Shown here: positions 1 to 6,035 of the stretch, piece by piece
How positions within the stretch are numbered: the stretch's first letter is position 1
How the letters are laid out: every line of letters starts with the position of its first letter
Assembly (NCBI GenBank): GCA_023264915.1
Contig: JAHFUU010000126.1
Span: forward strand, 1 to 7,022
Reading direction: 5' to 3'
Source: Microthrixaceae bacterium
GTDB taxonomy: Bacteria; Actinomycetota; Acidimicrobiia; Acidimicrobiales; Acidimicrobilacustridaceae
DNA: 7,022 nucleotides
The notes under the pieces: model-generated
What the model was told of the DNA's origin: nothing
What the model saw: the letters and a program-made list of their open reading frames with translations, nothing else
Database searches by the model: none
Translations under genes and position numbers: made by a program

Positions 1-30
1 GTCGACGTAGATCCGGTCGTGGTCGTGCAC
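1..30 (-). CDS. Start of a truncated gene, possibly aldehyde dehydrogenase
   Basis: Only the first ten codons are inside the window; they read MHDHDRIYVD from a GTG at 28-30. The start is supported by an AGGGGG Shine-Dalgarno sequence six bases upstream (37-42). The same arrangement of SD, six-base spacer and GTGCACGA occurs at the mannosidase start. A short polar N-terminus followed by D-R-x-Y-V-D resembles the beginning of many NAD(P)-dependent aldehyde dehydrogenases, where a Y/I-D-G-x-W segment follows, but the deciding residues lie beyond the edge. The gene would be co-directional with and downstream of icd, after a 194-base gap that holds hairpins. Existence of a gene start here is fairly likely; the product is a guess. 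An ATG in another frame at 49-51 has no comparable SD. Confidence 0.4.
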   Translation of the reverse strand, partial: MHDHDRIYVD

Positions 31-54
31 GTCAGTCCCCCTGTTGTCATGAGA

Positions 55-74
55 CACACGCGCGTGAGCGTGTG
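55..74. other. Small inverted repeat upstream of the truncated gene
   Basis: CACACGC (55-61) and GCGTGTG (68-74) are perfect complements around a six-base loop. The repeat lies about 25 bases before the GTG at 28-30, in the probable leader of the truncated gene. It could be an operator half-site pair or a leader hairpin; nothing in the sequence decides between them. Confidence 0.35.
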
Positions 75-106
75 CTGTGGCCCTGGAGACGCTAGTTGCG
101 TTGCCT

Positions 107-145
107 CGGGGGCTGCGCCCCCGCGGCACGGCCTTTCGGCCGTGC
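107..145 (-). terminator. Tandem GC hairpins after icd, terminator-like
   Basis: Two perfect stems lie back to back about 80 bases past the icd stop. Read on the minus strand, the first is GCACGGCC / GGCCGTGC (138-145 with 126-133) closed by a GAAA tetraloop, a very stable RNA hairpin. The second is CGGGGGC / GCCCCCG (117-123 with 107-113) around a three-base GCA loop. No run of T follows on the minus strand, so this is not a classic intrinsic terminator. In GC-rich actinobacteria U-less hairpins are often proposed as terminators or as 3'-end stabilisers, and either role would fit. The rest of the icd-downstream gap (146-224) shows nothing I can name. Confidence 0.45.
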
Positions 146-224
146 TCCCCATCACCGCCACCTTCGGGCTGGCTCGGCCAGAGGTTGCTCGCTGTGGGCG
201 TGGCCCGATCCCGATAGCCAGTGG

Positions 225-1421
225 TCAGAGTCGATCGGCTATCGCAGAGGCGAACTCAGAGCACTTGACCTGTGTCGCGCCATCCATCAGGCGGGCGAAG
301 TCATAGGTGACGATCCTGTCAGAGATCGTGCGCTCCATCGCGCTGACGATGTCATCCGCAGCAGTGGTCCAACCGAGATGCTCGAACATGAGCACACCTG
401 ACAACAGAACCGAACCGGGGTTGACCTTGTCCTGGCCGGCGTACTTGGGAGCAGTGCCATGGGTGGCCTCGAAGATGCCGTGACCGGTCACGTAGTTGAT
501 GTTGCCTCCGGGAGCGATGCCGATTCCCCCGACCTGTGCCGCCAGCGCGTCAGAGAGGTAGTCGCCATTGAGGTTCATCGTCGCTATCACGTCGAACTCG
601 GCCGGCCGGGTGAGGACCTGCTGGAGGGTGATGTCGGCGATGGCATCCTTGACGAGGACCTTGTCGCCTGGATCCCCACCACAGTCATCCCAGCCGACGG
701 CAACATCGGCGAACTCCTCGTGGACGAGCTCGTAGCCCCAGTTGCGGAAGGCACCTTCGGTGAACTTCATGATGTTGCCCTTGTGCACCAGAGTGACGCT
801 CGGGCGGTTGTGCTTCACCGCGTAGTTCAGGGCCGCTCGTTGCAGGCGCTTCGAGCCAGTCTTGGAGACAGGCTTGATCCCGATACCGCTGTCGGGACGG
901 ATCGTCCAACCAAACTCGTCGTGAAGCAGCTCGATGAGCCTCGCGGCCTCGGGCGTGCCGGACTCGACCTCGAGACCCGCGTATATGTCCTCTGTGTTCT
1001 CACGGAAGATCACCATGTCAACCAGCTCTGGATGCTTCACCGGTGAGGGCACCCCCTCGAACCAGCGCACGGGCCGCAAGCACACATAGAGATCGAGGAT
1101 CTGGCGCAGCGCAACGTTCAGGCTCCGGAAGCCTCCACCTATTGGCGTGGTGAGGGGCCCCTTGATGCCGATCAGGTAGTCGTTGAAGGTCTCGATGGTG
1201 GCTTGTGGCAACCAGTCGCCAGTCTGGTCGAAGGCCTTCTCACCCGCGAGGACCTCTCTCCACTCGATGGTCTTGCCGTGCTTTGACGCCGCCGCATCAA
1301 GCACCAGCTTCGCTGCCGGCCAGATGTCCACACCAGTGCCGTCACCCTCGATGAAGGGGATGATGGGATTGTCTGACACGTTGAGAGAGCCGTCCTCGTT
1401 GATCGTGATCTTGTCGGCCAT
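225..1421 (-). CDS. icd: NADP-dependent isocitrate dehydrogenase
   Basis: This cytoplasmic TCA-cycle enzyme oxidatively decarboxylates isocitrate to 2-oxoglutarate with NADP and a divalent metal. The 398-residue product follows E. coli Icd along its length: IEGDGTG near residue 24, the substrate loop [13 protein letters not shown] with S100, N102 and R106 (E. coli S113, N115, R119), R116, R140 and Y147 (R153, Y160), K214 (K230), and metal ligands D287 and D291 in NLNGDYLSD. The NADP determinants are all present: K326-Y327 in GTAPKYAG, and Y373 and R377 in TYDFARLMD. It is about 18 residues shorter than the E. coli protein, with the N-terminal end and the region near residue 245 trimmed. The ATG has GGAGG seven bases upstream (1429-1433). 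The mannosidase gene ends 95 bases upstream, and a candidate promoter lies in that gap. S100 is the residue that AceK phosphorylates in E. coli, but it also binds substrate, so its conservation says nothing about regulation. Confidence 0.96.
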   Translation of the reverse strand: MADKITINEDGSLNVSDNPIIPFIEGDGTGVDIWPAAKLVLDAAASKHGKTIEWREVLAGEKAFDQTGDWLPQATIETFNDYLIGIKGPLTTPIGGGFRSLNVALRQILDLYVCLRPVRWFEGVPSPVKHPELVDMVIFRENTEDIYAGLEVESGTPEAARLIELLHDEFGWTIRPDSGIGIKPVSKTGSKRLQRAALNYAVKHNRPSVTLVHKGNIMKFTEGAFRNWGYELVHEEFADVAVGWDDCGGDPGDKVLVKDAIADITLQQVLTRPAEFDVIATMNLNGDYLSDALAAQVGGIGIAPGGNINYVTGHGIFEATHGTAPKYAGQDKVNPGSVLLSGVLMFEHLGWTTAADDIVSAMERTISDRIVTYDFARLMDGATQVKCSEFASAIADRL

Positions 1422-1476
1422 GCGCGGTCCTCCAGGAATGGGCGAGGCAGGGTCTCGGTGCCCCTCTGCCGCGCCG

Positions 1477-1505
1477 AGGGTAGTAGCCAGACAAGTTCAA
1501 GACAA
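1477..1505 (-). promoter_or_regulatory. Candidate icd promoter
   Basis: On the minus strand TTGTCT (1500-1505) and TACCCT (1477-1482) are separated by exactly 17 bases and resemble sigma-70 -35 and -10 boxes, with four and three of six consensus positions. Transcription would begin near 1470 and give a leader of about 50 bases before the icd ATG. The leader contains a short inverted repeat, CTCGG (1454-1458) with CCGAG (1474-1478). The boxes are weak matches and such matches occur by chance; the position between two genes and the overlap with a direct repeat are what make this candidate worth listing. Confidence 0.35.
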
Positions 1506-1508
1506 GTT
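1489..1508. repeat. 9-bp direct repeat, 11-bp period, upstream of icd
   Basis: AGACAAGTT occurs at 1489-1497 and again at 1500-1508, so the copies are 11 bases apart, about one turn of DNA. The pair overlaps the putative -35 box and spacer of the candidate icd promoter and lies just past the mannosidase stop. Helically phased direct repeats over a promoter are typical binding sites for a regulator that places two subunits on one face of the DNA. The repeat is seen directly; the operator role is inferred. Confidence 0.5.
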
Positions 1509-1516
1509 GAGGGAGG

Positions 1517-4500
1517 CTACCGAACGACGCGCAGCGTCACGACCTGGAAGGGGCGGAGATCGACCGTGACCCGATCGCCATGGATCGCGACGGGTGCATC
1601 GGGGATCGCCGCGTTCGGCTCCTCCAGAAGATCGACGACGCTGACAGAAACCGGCGAGGTATCGAACACGAAGCTTGAACGAGCATGACAACCCCTTGAC
1701 TCGTAGAGGCGTACGACAAGGTCACCCGAGTCGTCGTCGGCGGGTTTCACGGTCTCGATCACGGCGGTCGACTCTGACGGCGCCAGCGAGACCGGGCACC
1801 CTGTCACAGCACATTCGGCGGGATCGGTCTGTTCAGACAGCCCCCGCTCTGCACCCGCAACCTCTCGCTCTGGCAGCACTCGCAAGGGCATGTTGAGCGC
1901 GTAGCCCTGCTCGATCACGTCCGTCAGGCCTTTGTGGGTCGGCATGAGAGAGTAGGTGAAGCAGTGCTCACCCTCATCGGCAAGCGGATCGGGGTACCGA
2001 GCGCCCTTCAGGAGGGTCAGCCTCACCGTCGTGGATGGCAGGTCTTTGCAGTTCCGGGTCCGAGTCGCATCATGTCCGTACTTCCCATCGTTCAACAGTG
2101 CTGCACCGAAGTCGGCCTCGCCGGCGTACACCCAACGGTGCGCGCACACTTCAAAGCGCGCCGCATCCCAACTCGTGTTCGTATGGATCTTGGTGGTGAC
2201 GTTCCCGAACTGGATCTCACGTGTGAGCTCGTCGGTGTGGATGCCGAGCGGGAAGGAGGCCTTCAGCACATGATCACGCTCGTGCCAGCCGATGGTCGTG
2301 TGGATGTCGAGGCGGGGTGAGCCTGCCCGAAGCTCATAGACCTGCCGGACCTCAGACGAGCGGAACGAACGGGTTACCGCCACGCTGGCGACCAGCGGGC
2401 CTTCATCGAGCACCTGGACCTCAGAGGCATCAACCAGATCGATCACCTGGCGCCGGTAGTACTCATCAAGATCCCAGGCGTCGTACTCGGTGGGGAAGTC
2501 CGGATGCAGCTGAAGCAGGTTAGCCCGCGCCCCGTCTGCGAGAACCTCCCGGTCACCCTCACGGCCACCCAGGGCAACAACCGATGACAACAGGCCGTCG
2601 CGGTCGATGCTCACCGAGATCAGCTCGTTGCCCATGACGATCCCACCCCCGTCCGCCAGAGCTGACACCAGCCGAACGGACGCCTCGTCATCTGGTTCAA
2701 CTGCAGGCCCCAGGGTCATCGCGCCAGCGGACAGGCGCAGCGCGGTCCTCCCGTCGGCCAGGTCCTGCCGGACAAGTGCCGAAGCGTCGGCACCGGCCAG
2801 GGCCTTCGCGTCGATCAGCACGACCTCACAGCGATGGAACGGCGACGCGTTGGCCACCAGGGGCATCCCGCTGCCCCGGCCAGAGGTGCGCGCACCTGAG
2901 GGCGCAGCTGTGCCCACCGCCGGCCCGTGGCCGCCAACAGCCACCGCCATGTGGCTGAGAGCGCTATGGATGATCTCCTCGAGATCGGCAACGAGGGCCG
3001 CGTAGGTCTGTTCGGCCTCTCGGTGCACCCAGGCGATGGAGGAGCCAGGAAGGATGTCATGGAACTGGTTCAACAAGACGGCCTTCCATATCCGGTCCAA
3101 CTCGACCTTGGGATAACCGTCGGCTGCTTTGGTGCCGTATGCAGCCACACACCACAGCTCGGCCTCGTGCAGCAACTGCTCGCAGCGCCGATTGCCCTTC
3201 TTGGTCTTGGCCTGGCTCGTGTAGGTGCCTCGATGGGTCTCGAAGTACAGCTCACCCACCCATCGCGGCGCGTCGCGATACTCGTCGATTGCCTCGTCGA
3301 AGAAGTGCTCGGGCGTACCGATCTCGATGCGAGGCAATCCCTCGAGGTCTCGCACCCGTCGGAACTGGCGCATCATCTGGCGGTTAGGTCCGCCGCCGCC
3401 GTCACCGAACCCGAAGGGCAGCAACGAGCGGGTGGCCCGGCCCTTGTCGGAGAAGTTGCGAACGGCATGGCTCAGCTGCATCGGCCAGAAGAGCGCTCCA
3501 TAGCTGTCGACGGGAGGGAAGTGGGTGAACACGGTGGATCCGTCGATCCCTTCCCACCAGAACGAGTGATGGGGGAACTTGTTCGTCTTGTTCCACGAGA
3601 GCTTCTGGGTGAGAAAGCGGCTGATCCCTGCCAGCCGCATCAGCTGCGGCAACGCCGCTGTGTAACCGAACACGTCAGGGATCCAGACCTCAGTCGATCT
3701 GATGCCGAAGTGCTCCTCGAAGAAGCGCTGGCCAAAGGTGAGCTGTCGCACCAGGCTCTCGCCGCTCGGCAGGTTCACATCGGGTTCGACCCACATCCCT
3801 CCAACCGGAACCCATCTTCCTTCGGCCACCTTTTCAATGATGCCTTCGAAGACCGACGGATACTCCTCCTTCATCCACTCGTACTGGGCCGCCTGCGAGC
3901 ACGCGAACACGAGCTCGGGGTAGTCCGCCATCAGGTCGAGCACGTTGGCGAAGGTCCGGGCGGCCTTGCGCTTCGTCTCACGCAAGGGCCAGAGCCAAGC
4001 TGAGTCAAGATGGGCATGTCCAACGGCAGTGAGCCGGTGTGCGCTGGCATGTGCGGGCCGCGAGAGCACCTCTGCCAGGTGGGCACGAGCCCTGCCCGCG
4101 GTGCCGGCTACATCGTCGAGAACGAGCTCATCCAGCATCCGCTCCAGGGCACGAAGGATCTCGTGGCGCCTCGGATCATCGCCAGACAACTGACGCATCA
4201 GCTCGGACAGGCATCGCACGTCCTCTCGCAGCTCGGTGACGTCAGTCTCGACGACGACCAACTCGGCTCTGTTCAGCGAGTAGATGGGCCCCTGTCCCGC
4301 CGTCAGCACGTCAGAGTTGGCATCGGGCTGGTGCGCGACCAGCATCGGGTTCGCGGCCGCCTCGACAAGGTAGGAGATGGTCTCACCGCCTTTGGCTGAA
4401 CCGGCCACCGCAACCTCGTGATTGAAGGGGTGCAGGCCCCGCCACGGCACCCACACCCCGTCGCGCTGGTGCCACATCAAGCCCTCAGACTGGAACCCCG

Positions 4501-4792
4501 GCATGTTCGTGAAGCCGAGGTCGATGGCTGCTTCGACCCGCTTGCCGGCCCAGCCCTGAGGCACAGCACCGGACATCTTGAACCACGTGGTTCCCCAGGG
4601 CCGGCCCCACATCGAGCCCACCGAGAACGGTACGTAGGTCGCCGCCAAAGCCTGATCCACGGCCACCGGCTCACCTGGAACTTCCCATGCCCAGACGTCC
4701 AACCGTCGGCGGTCCGACCTCATGGCGGGACGAATCTTCTCGTTCAGCACCCGGTTGAGACGGGCCTCCACCATCGTGGCGTCATCGTGCAC
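1517..4792 (-). CDS. Alpha-mannosidase, GH38, MAN2C1-like cytosolic class
   Basis: This is a predicted retaining exo-alpha-mannosidase of 1091 residues that removes terminal alpha-mannose from oligosaccharides. Residues 1-245 form an N-terminal region containing the WGRPWGTTWFKMSG stretch typical of the MAN2C1 class. The GH38 catalytic barrel starts at VGHAHLDSAWLWPLRETKRK, with zinc ligands H261 and D263. The nucleophile is D373 in EVWIPDVFGY, D464 in FGFGDGGGGP is the likely acid/base, and H578 in NQFHDILPGS is the third zinc-site residue. The helical middle domain spans about 510-590 (THRGTYTSQAKTKKGNRR), and the C-terminal beta domains span about 715-1091. A Gly/Ala/Ser-rich stretch at about 615-645 looks like a linker. 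There is no signal peptide, so it should act in the cytosol. The GTG start is chosen because AGGGGG lies six bases upstream; an in-frame ATG at codon 7 lacks this. No sugar transporter or regulator is adjacent, so the natural substrate is unknown. Family is sure, linkage specificity is not. Confidence 0.95.
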   Translation of the reverse strand: MHDDATMVEARLNRVLNEKIRPAMRSDRRRLDVWAWEVPGEPVAVDQALAATYVPFSVGSMWGRPWGTTWFKMSGAVPQGWAGKRVEAAIDLGFTNMPGFQSEGLMWHQRDGVWVPWRGLHPFNHEVAVAGSAKGGETISYLVEAAANPMLVAHQPDANSDVLTAGQGPIYSLNRAELVVVETDVTELREDVRCLSELMRQLSGDDPRRHEILRALERMLDELVLDDVAGTAGRARAHLAEVLSRPAHASAHRLTAVGHAHLDSAWLWPLRETKRKAARTFANVLDLMADYPELVFACSQAAQYEWMKEEYPSVFEGIIEKVAEGRWVPVGGMWVEPDVNLPSGESLVRQLTFGQRFFEEHFGIRSTEVWIPDVFGYTAALPQLMRLAGISRFLTQKLSWNKTNKFPHHSFWWEGIDGSTVFTHFPPVDSYGALFWPMQLSHAVRNFSDKGRATRSLLPFGFGDGGGGPNRQMMRQFRRVRDLEGLPRIEIGTPEHFFDEAIDEYRDAPRWVGELYFETHRGTYTSQAKTKKGNRRCEQLLHEAELWCVAAYGTKAADGYPKVELDRIWKAVLLNQFHDILPGSSIAWVHREAEQTYAALVADLEEIIHSALSHMAVAVGGHGPAVGTAAPSGARTSGRGSGMPLVANASPFHRCEVVLIDAKALAGADASALVRQDLADGRTALRLSAGAMTLGPAVEPDDEASVRLVSALADGGGIVMGNELISVSIDRDGLLSSVVALGGREGDREVLADGARANLLQLHPDFPTEYDAWDLDEYYRRQVIDLVDASEVQVLDEGPLVASVAVTRSFRSSEVRQVYELRAGSPRLDIHTTIGWHERDHVLKASFPLGIHTDELTREIQFGNVTTKIHTNTSWDAARFEVCAHRWVYAGEADFGAALLNDGKYGHDATRTRNCKDLPSTTVRLTLLKGARYPDPLADEGEHCFTYSLMPTHKGLTDVIEQGYALNMPLRVLPEREVAGAERGLSEQTDPAECAVTGCPVSLAPSESTAVIETVKPADDDSGDLVVRLYESRGCHARSSFVFDTSPVSVSVVDLLEEPNAAIPDAPVAIHGDRVTVDLRPFQVVTLRVVR

Positions 4793-4798
4793 TGCGAT

Positions 4799-4804
4799 CC
4801 CCCT
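4799..4804 (-). promoter_or_regulatory. Ribosome-binding site that fixes the mannosidase start
   Basis: AGGGGG on the minus strand, six bases before the GTG at 4790-4792. It favours this GTG over the ATG at 4772-4774, which has no SD at a useful distance. Confidence 0.7.
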
Positions 4805-4822
4805 GCTCGTCGGCTGCGCAGT

Positions 4823-4842
4823 CTCGGCTGCGGCGAGCCGAG
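4823..4842 (-). other. Leader hairpin upstream of the mannosidase gene
   Basis: CTCGGCT (4823-4829) and AGCCGAG (4836-4842) are perfect complements around a six-base GC-rich loop. In mannosidase mRNA the stem would end about 18 bases before the Shine-Dalgarno sequence. It could stabilise the 5' end or modulate initiation; there is no match to a riboswitch that I recognise. Confidence 0.4.
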
Positions 4843-4848
4843 GGGCCA

Positions 4849-4860
4849 GGTGACGTTACC
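4849..4860. promoter_or_regulatory. Candidate operator, near-palindrome
   Basis: GGTGACGTTACC is a palindrome at 10 of 12 positions (GGT-N-ACGT-N-ACC) in the metF to mannosidase gap, about 57 bases before the GTG start. Its size and even symmetry suit a dimeric repressor, as is common for carbohydrate genes. Its minus-strand reading also contains TAACGT, which fits a relaxed TANNNT -10 box, but I could not find a convincing -35 partner. No regulator gene is in view, so this is only a candidate. Confidence 0.25.
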
Positions 4861-4862
4861 CT

Positions 4863-4930
4863 CCCCGCGGGGCCCAGCGGAGCTCCGCTCCGACCCGACA
4901 AGCCAAGCCATCAGGTCGGGGAGTCGGAGC
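4863..4930 (-). terminator. Cluster of inverted repeats after metF, terminator-like
   Basis: Three structures follow the metF stop, which is about 70 bases upstream on the minus strand. The first is a long stem-loop: GCTCCGAC (4887-4894) pairs with GTCGGAGC (4923-4930), an inner CCGAC (4895-4899) pairs with GTCGG (4915-4919), and a three-base bulge and a 15-base loop interrupt it. Next comes the perfect 14-bp palindrome AGCGGAGCTCCGCT (4876-4889), which overlaps the foot of that stem, so the two cannot both form fully. Last is the palindrome CCCCGCGGGG (4863-4872). No T-run follows. A transcription end for metF, or a structured 5' region for the mannosidase mRNA, would both fit. Confidence 0.4.
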
Positions 4931-5002
4931 CCTCATCTTCTCGGGGCGGCCGAGGCGCACACCCTCTGGTTCTGTTCGAACACCCGGCGAGAACCCGCCG
5001 AG

Positions 5003-5875
5003 TCAGCCTCGACAAGCCGGGCCGAGACCCAGGTTGTTGTAGATCTGGCGCGTGGCCGGAGATCGATTGAGCGTGTAGAAGTGCAGTCCCGGAACGCCTG
5101 CCTCGAGGAGCTCGGAGCAGAGCTCGGTTGCGACCTCGATGCCGATCTTGCGCACCTCGTCGGGCTCGTCAGCAACCTGGTGTATGCGATCTGCGAGCCA
5201 TGCGGGGAACTCTGCACCAGCCATCGAGGCGAACCGCTGGATCTGGGCGGCGTTGGTCACCGGCATGATGCCGGGAACGACAGGCGTGTAGCACCCCAGT
5301 GCATGAAGCTCGTCGACCATGTCGAAGTAGTGATGCGCCTCGAAGAAGAACTGCGTTATCCCGAAGTCCGCCTGGGTGAGCTTGCGAGCCAGGTACCGGC
5401 GATCGAGCTCGCGGTTGCCACCAGATCGCGGATGAAGCTCTGGGTGGGCCGCGACACCTACGCAGAAGTCCCCGACTGACCTGGCAAGGTCGACGAGATC
5501 GATCGCGTGCTCGAGCTCGTGGGGATAATCACCCGGATCCGCAGGCGGATCGCCCGCAAGGGCGAGGATGTTGGACACGTCGGCCGCGCGGTACTCCTCG
5601 AGCAGGGACACCAGGTTCTCGCGGGTGTGCGCGATGCACGTCAGATGCGCCATGGCACAGATGCCGGTGTCACGTTGGATGTGCACGACGATGTCACGCG
5701 TGCGGTCCCTGGTCGATCCCCCAGCCCCGTAGGTCACAGAGACGAAGGAGGGCCCCAGGGGCTGTAGCTCACCGATCGTCTTCTCGAGCTCCCTCGCCGA
5801 CTGATCGGTCTTGGGAGGGAAGAACTCGAAGGAGAACGTCTGTCCGGCCGCCAGCTGATCACTGATCTTCGTCAT
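5003..5875 (-). CDS. metF: 5,10-methylenetetrahydrofolate reductase
   Basis: This flavoenzyme reduces 5,10-methylene-THF to 5-methyl-THF, the methyl donor for methionine synthesis. The 290-residue product is a single-domain bacterial MetF, a TIM barrel that binds FAD. It shows FSFEFFPPKT with catalytic E17 (E. coli E28), VSVTYGAGGSTRDRT at 46-59, ILALAGDPP with D109 (E. coli D120), FGITQFFFEA with Q175 (Q183), PGIMPVTN at 201-208, F215 (F223), and a C-terminal LHFYTLNRS. The length is close to the E. coli enzyme (296). An in-frame ATG at 5942-5944 would add 23 residues, but that extension is unlike the family and has no SD. The ATG at 5873-5875 has GAGG nine bases upstream and starts just before the conserved core. 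The lipoprotein gene ends 160 bases upstream and the mannosidase starts about 210 bases downstream. I see no SAM or cobalamin riboswitch in the leader. Confidence 0.95.
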   Translation of the reverse strand: MTKISDQLAAGQTFSFEFFPPKTDQSARELEKTIGELQPLGPSFVSVTYGAGGSTRDRTRDIVVHIQRDTGICAMAHLTCIAHTRENLVSLLEEYRAADVSNILALAGDPPADPGDYPHELEHAIDLVDLARSVGDFCVGVAAHPELHPRSGGNRELDRRYLARKLTQADFGITQFFFEAHHYFDMVDELHALGCYTPVVPGIMPVTNAAQIQRFASMAGAEFPAWLADRIHQVADEPDEVRKIGIEVATELCSELLEAGVPGLHFYTLNRSPATRQIYNNLGLGPACRG

Positions 5876-5895
5876 CGGTTGACACCTCGGTTGAC
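5872..5895 (-). repeat. 12-nt tandem repeat at the metF translation start
   Basis: On the minus strand two adjacent 12-base units match at 10 of 12 positions: GTCAACCGAGGT (5884-5895) and GTCAACCGATGA (5872-5883). The differences are exactly what turns the first copy into the Shine-Dalgarno sequence (GAGG, 5885-5888) and the second into the ATG start. On the plus strand this reads as two TCGGTTGAC copies. It may be a small duplication retained by chance. Confidence 0.5.
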
Positions 5896-5903
5896 CCTGC
5901 GAC

Positions 5904-5917
5904 AGATGAGCGCATCT
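5904..5917 (-). other. Short hairpin in the metF leader
   Basis: AGATG (5904-5908) and CATCT (5913-5917) form a five-base stem around a four-base loop, nine bases before the metF tandem repeat. It is weak on its own and could be chance. Confidence 0.25.
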
Positions 5918-5967
5918 AGTCGTGACCGGCTCACCATCCGCCATCGCGGCGCGAACCTGGTGAACAG

Positions 5968-6000
5968 CGTAGGCGACACCGCTACCGGCCTCGCCCTACG
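5968..6000 (-). terminator. Bulged stem-loop between lipoprotein gene and metF
   Basis: CGTAGGCGA (5968-5976) pairs with TCGCCCTACG (5991-6000): nine base pairs with one bulged base and a 14-base loop. It begins about 35 bases after the lipoprotein stop on the minus strand. There is no T-run, though TGTT follows within a few bases. It could end the lipoprotein transcript or belong to the metF leader. The remaining gap holds no promoter I can defend. Confidence 0.35.
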
Positions 6001-6035
6001 ACGGGTCGGTCGACTGCTGAGACCACGCGCCCCGA

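Noticed and set aside
19..401. Two overlapping plus-strand reading frames at the left edge
   Set aside because: Their translations are low-complexity Arg/Pro/Ala-rich, they run through the tandem hairpins into the antisense of icd, and they have no SD.
459..1046. Plus-strand open reading frame of 195 codons
   Set aside because: It is fully antisense to icd, whose minus-strand residues are conserved throughout this stretch.
2927..4003. Plus-strand open reading frame of 358 codons
   Set aside because: It is exactly antisense to the GH38 catalytic region, has no recognisable domain, and the minus-strand frame carries every conserved mannosidase motif. Long antisense frames are expected in GC-rich coding DNA.
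4418..5479. Plus-strand open reading frame of 353 codons spanning the mannosidase start, the gap and most of metF
   Set aside because: It runs antisense through two well-supported genes and the structured gap, and its translation resembles no family. It looks like a by-product of GC-biased third positions.
5872..5900. TTGAC-containing repeat on the plus strand read as -35 boxes
   Set aside because: It would drive transcription in the plus direction into the antisense of the lipoprotein gene, with no -10 partner or plus-strand gene; the copies are explained by the metF start repeat.
5876..5944. 23-residue N-terminal extension of MetF from an upstream ATG
   Set aside because: The extension is unlike MetF N-termini and has no SD, whereas the ATG at 5873-5875 has GAGG at good spacing and starts beside the conserved FEFFPP core.
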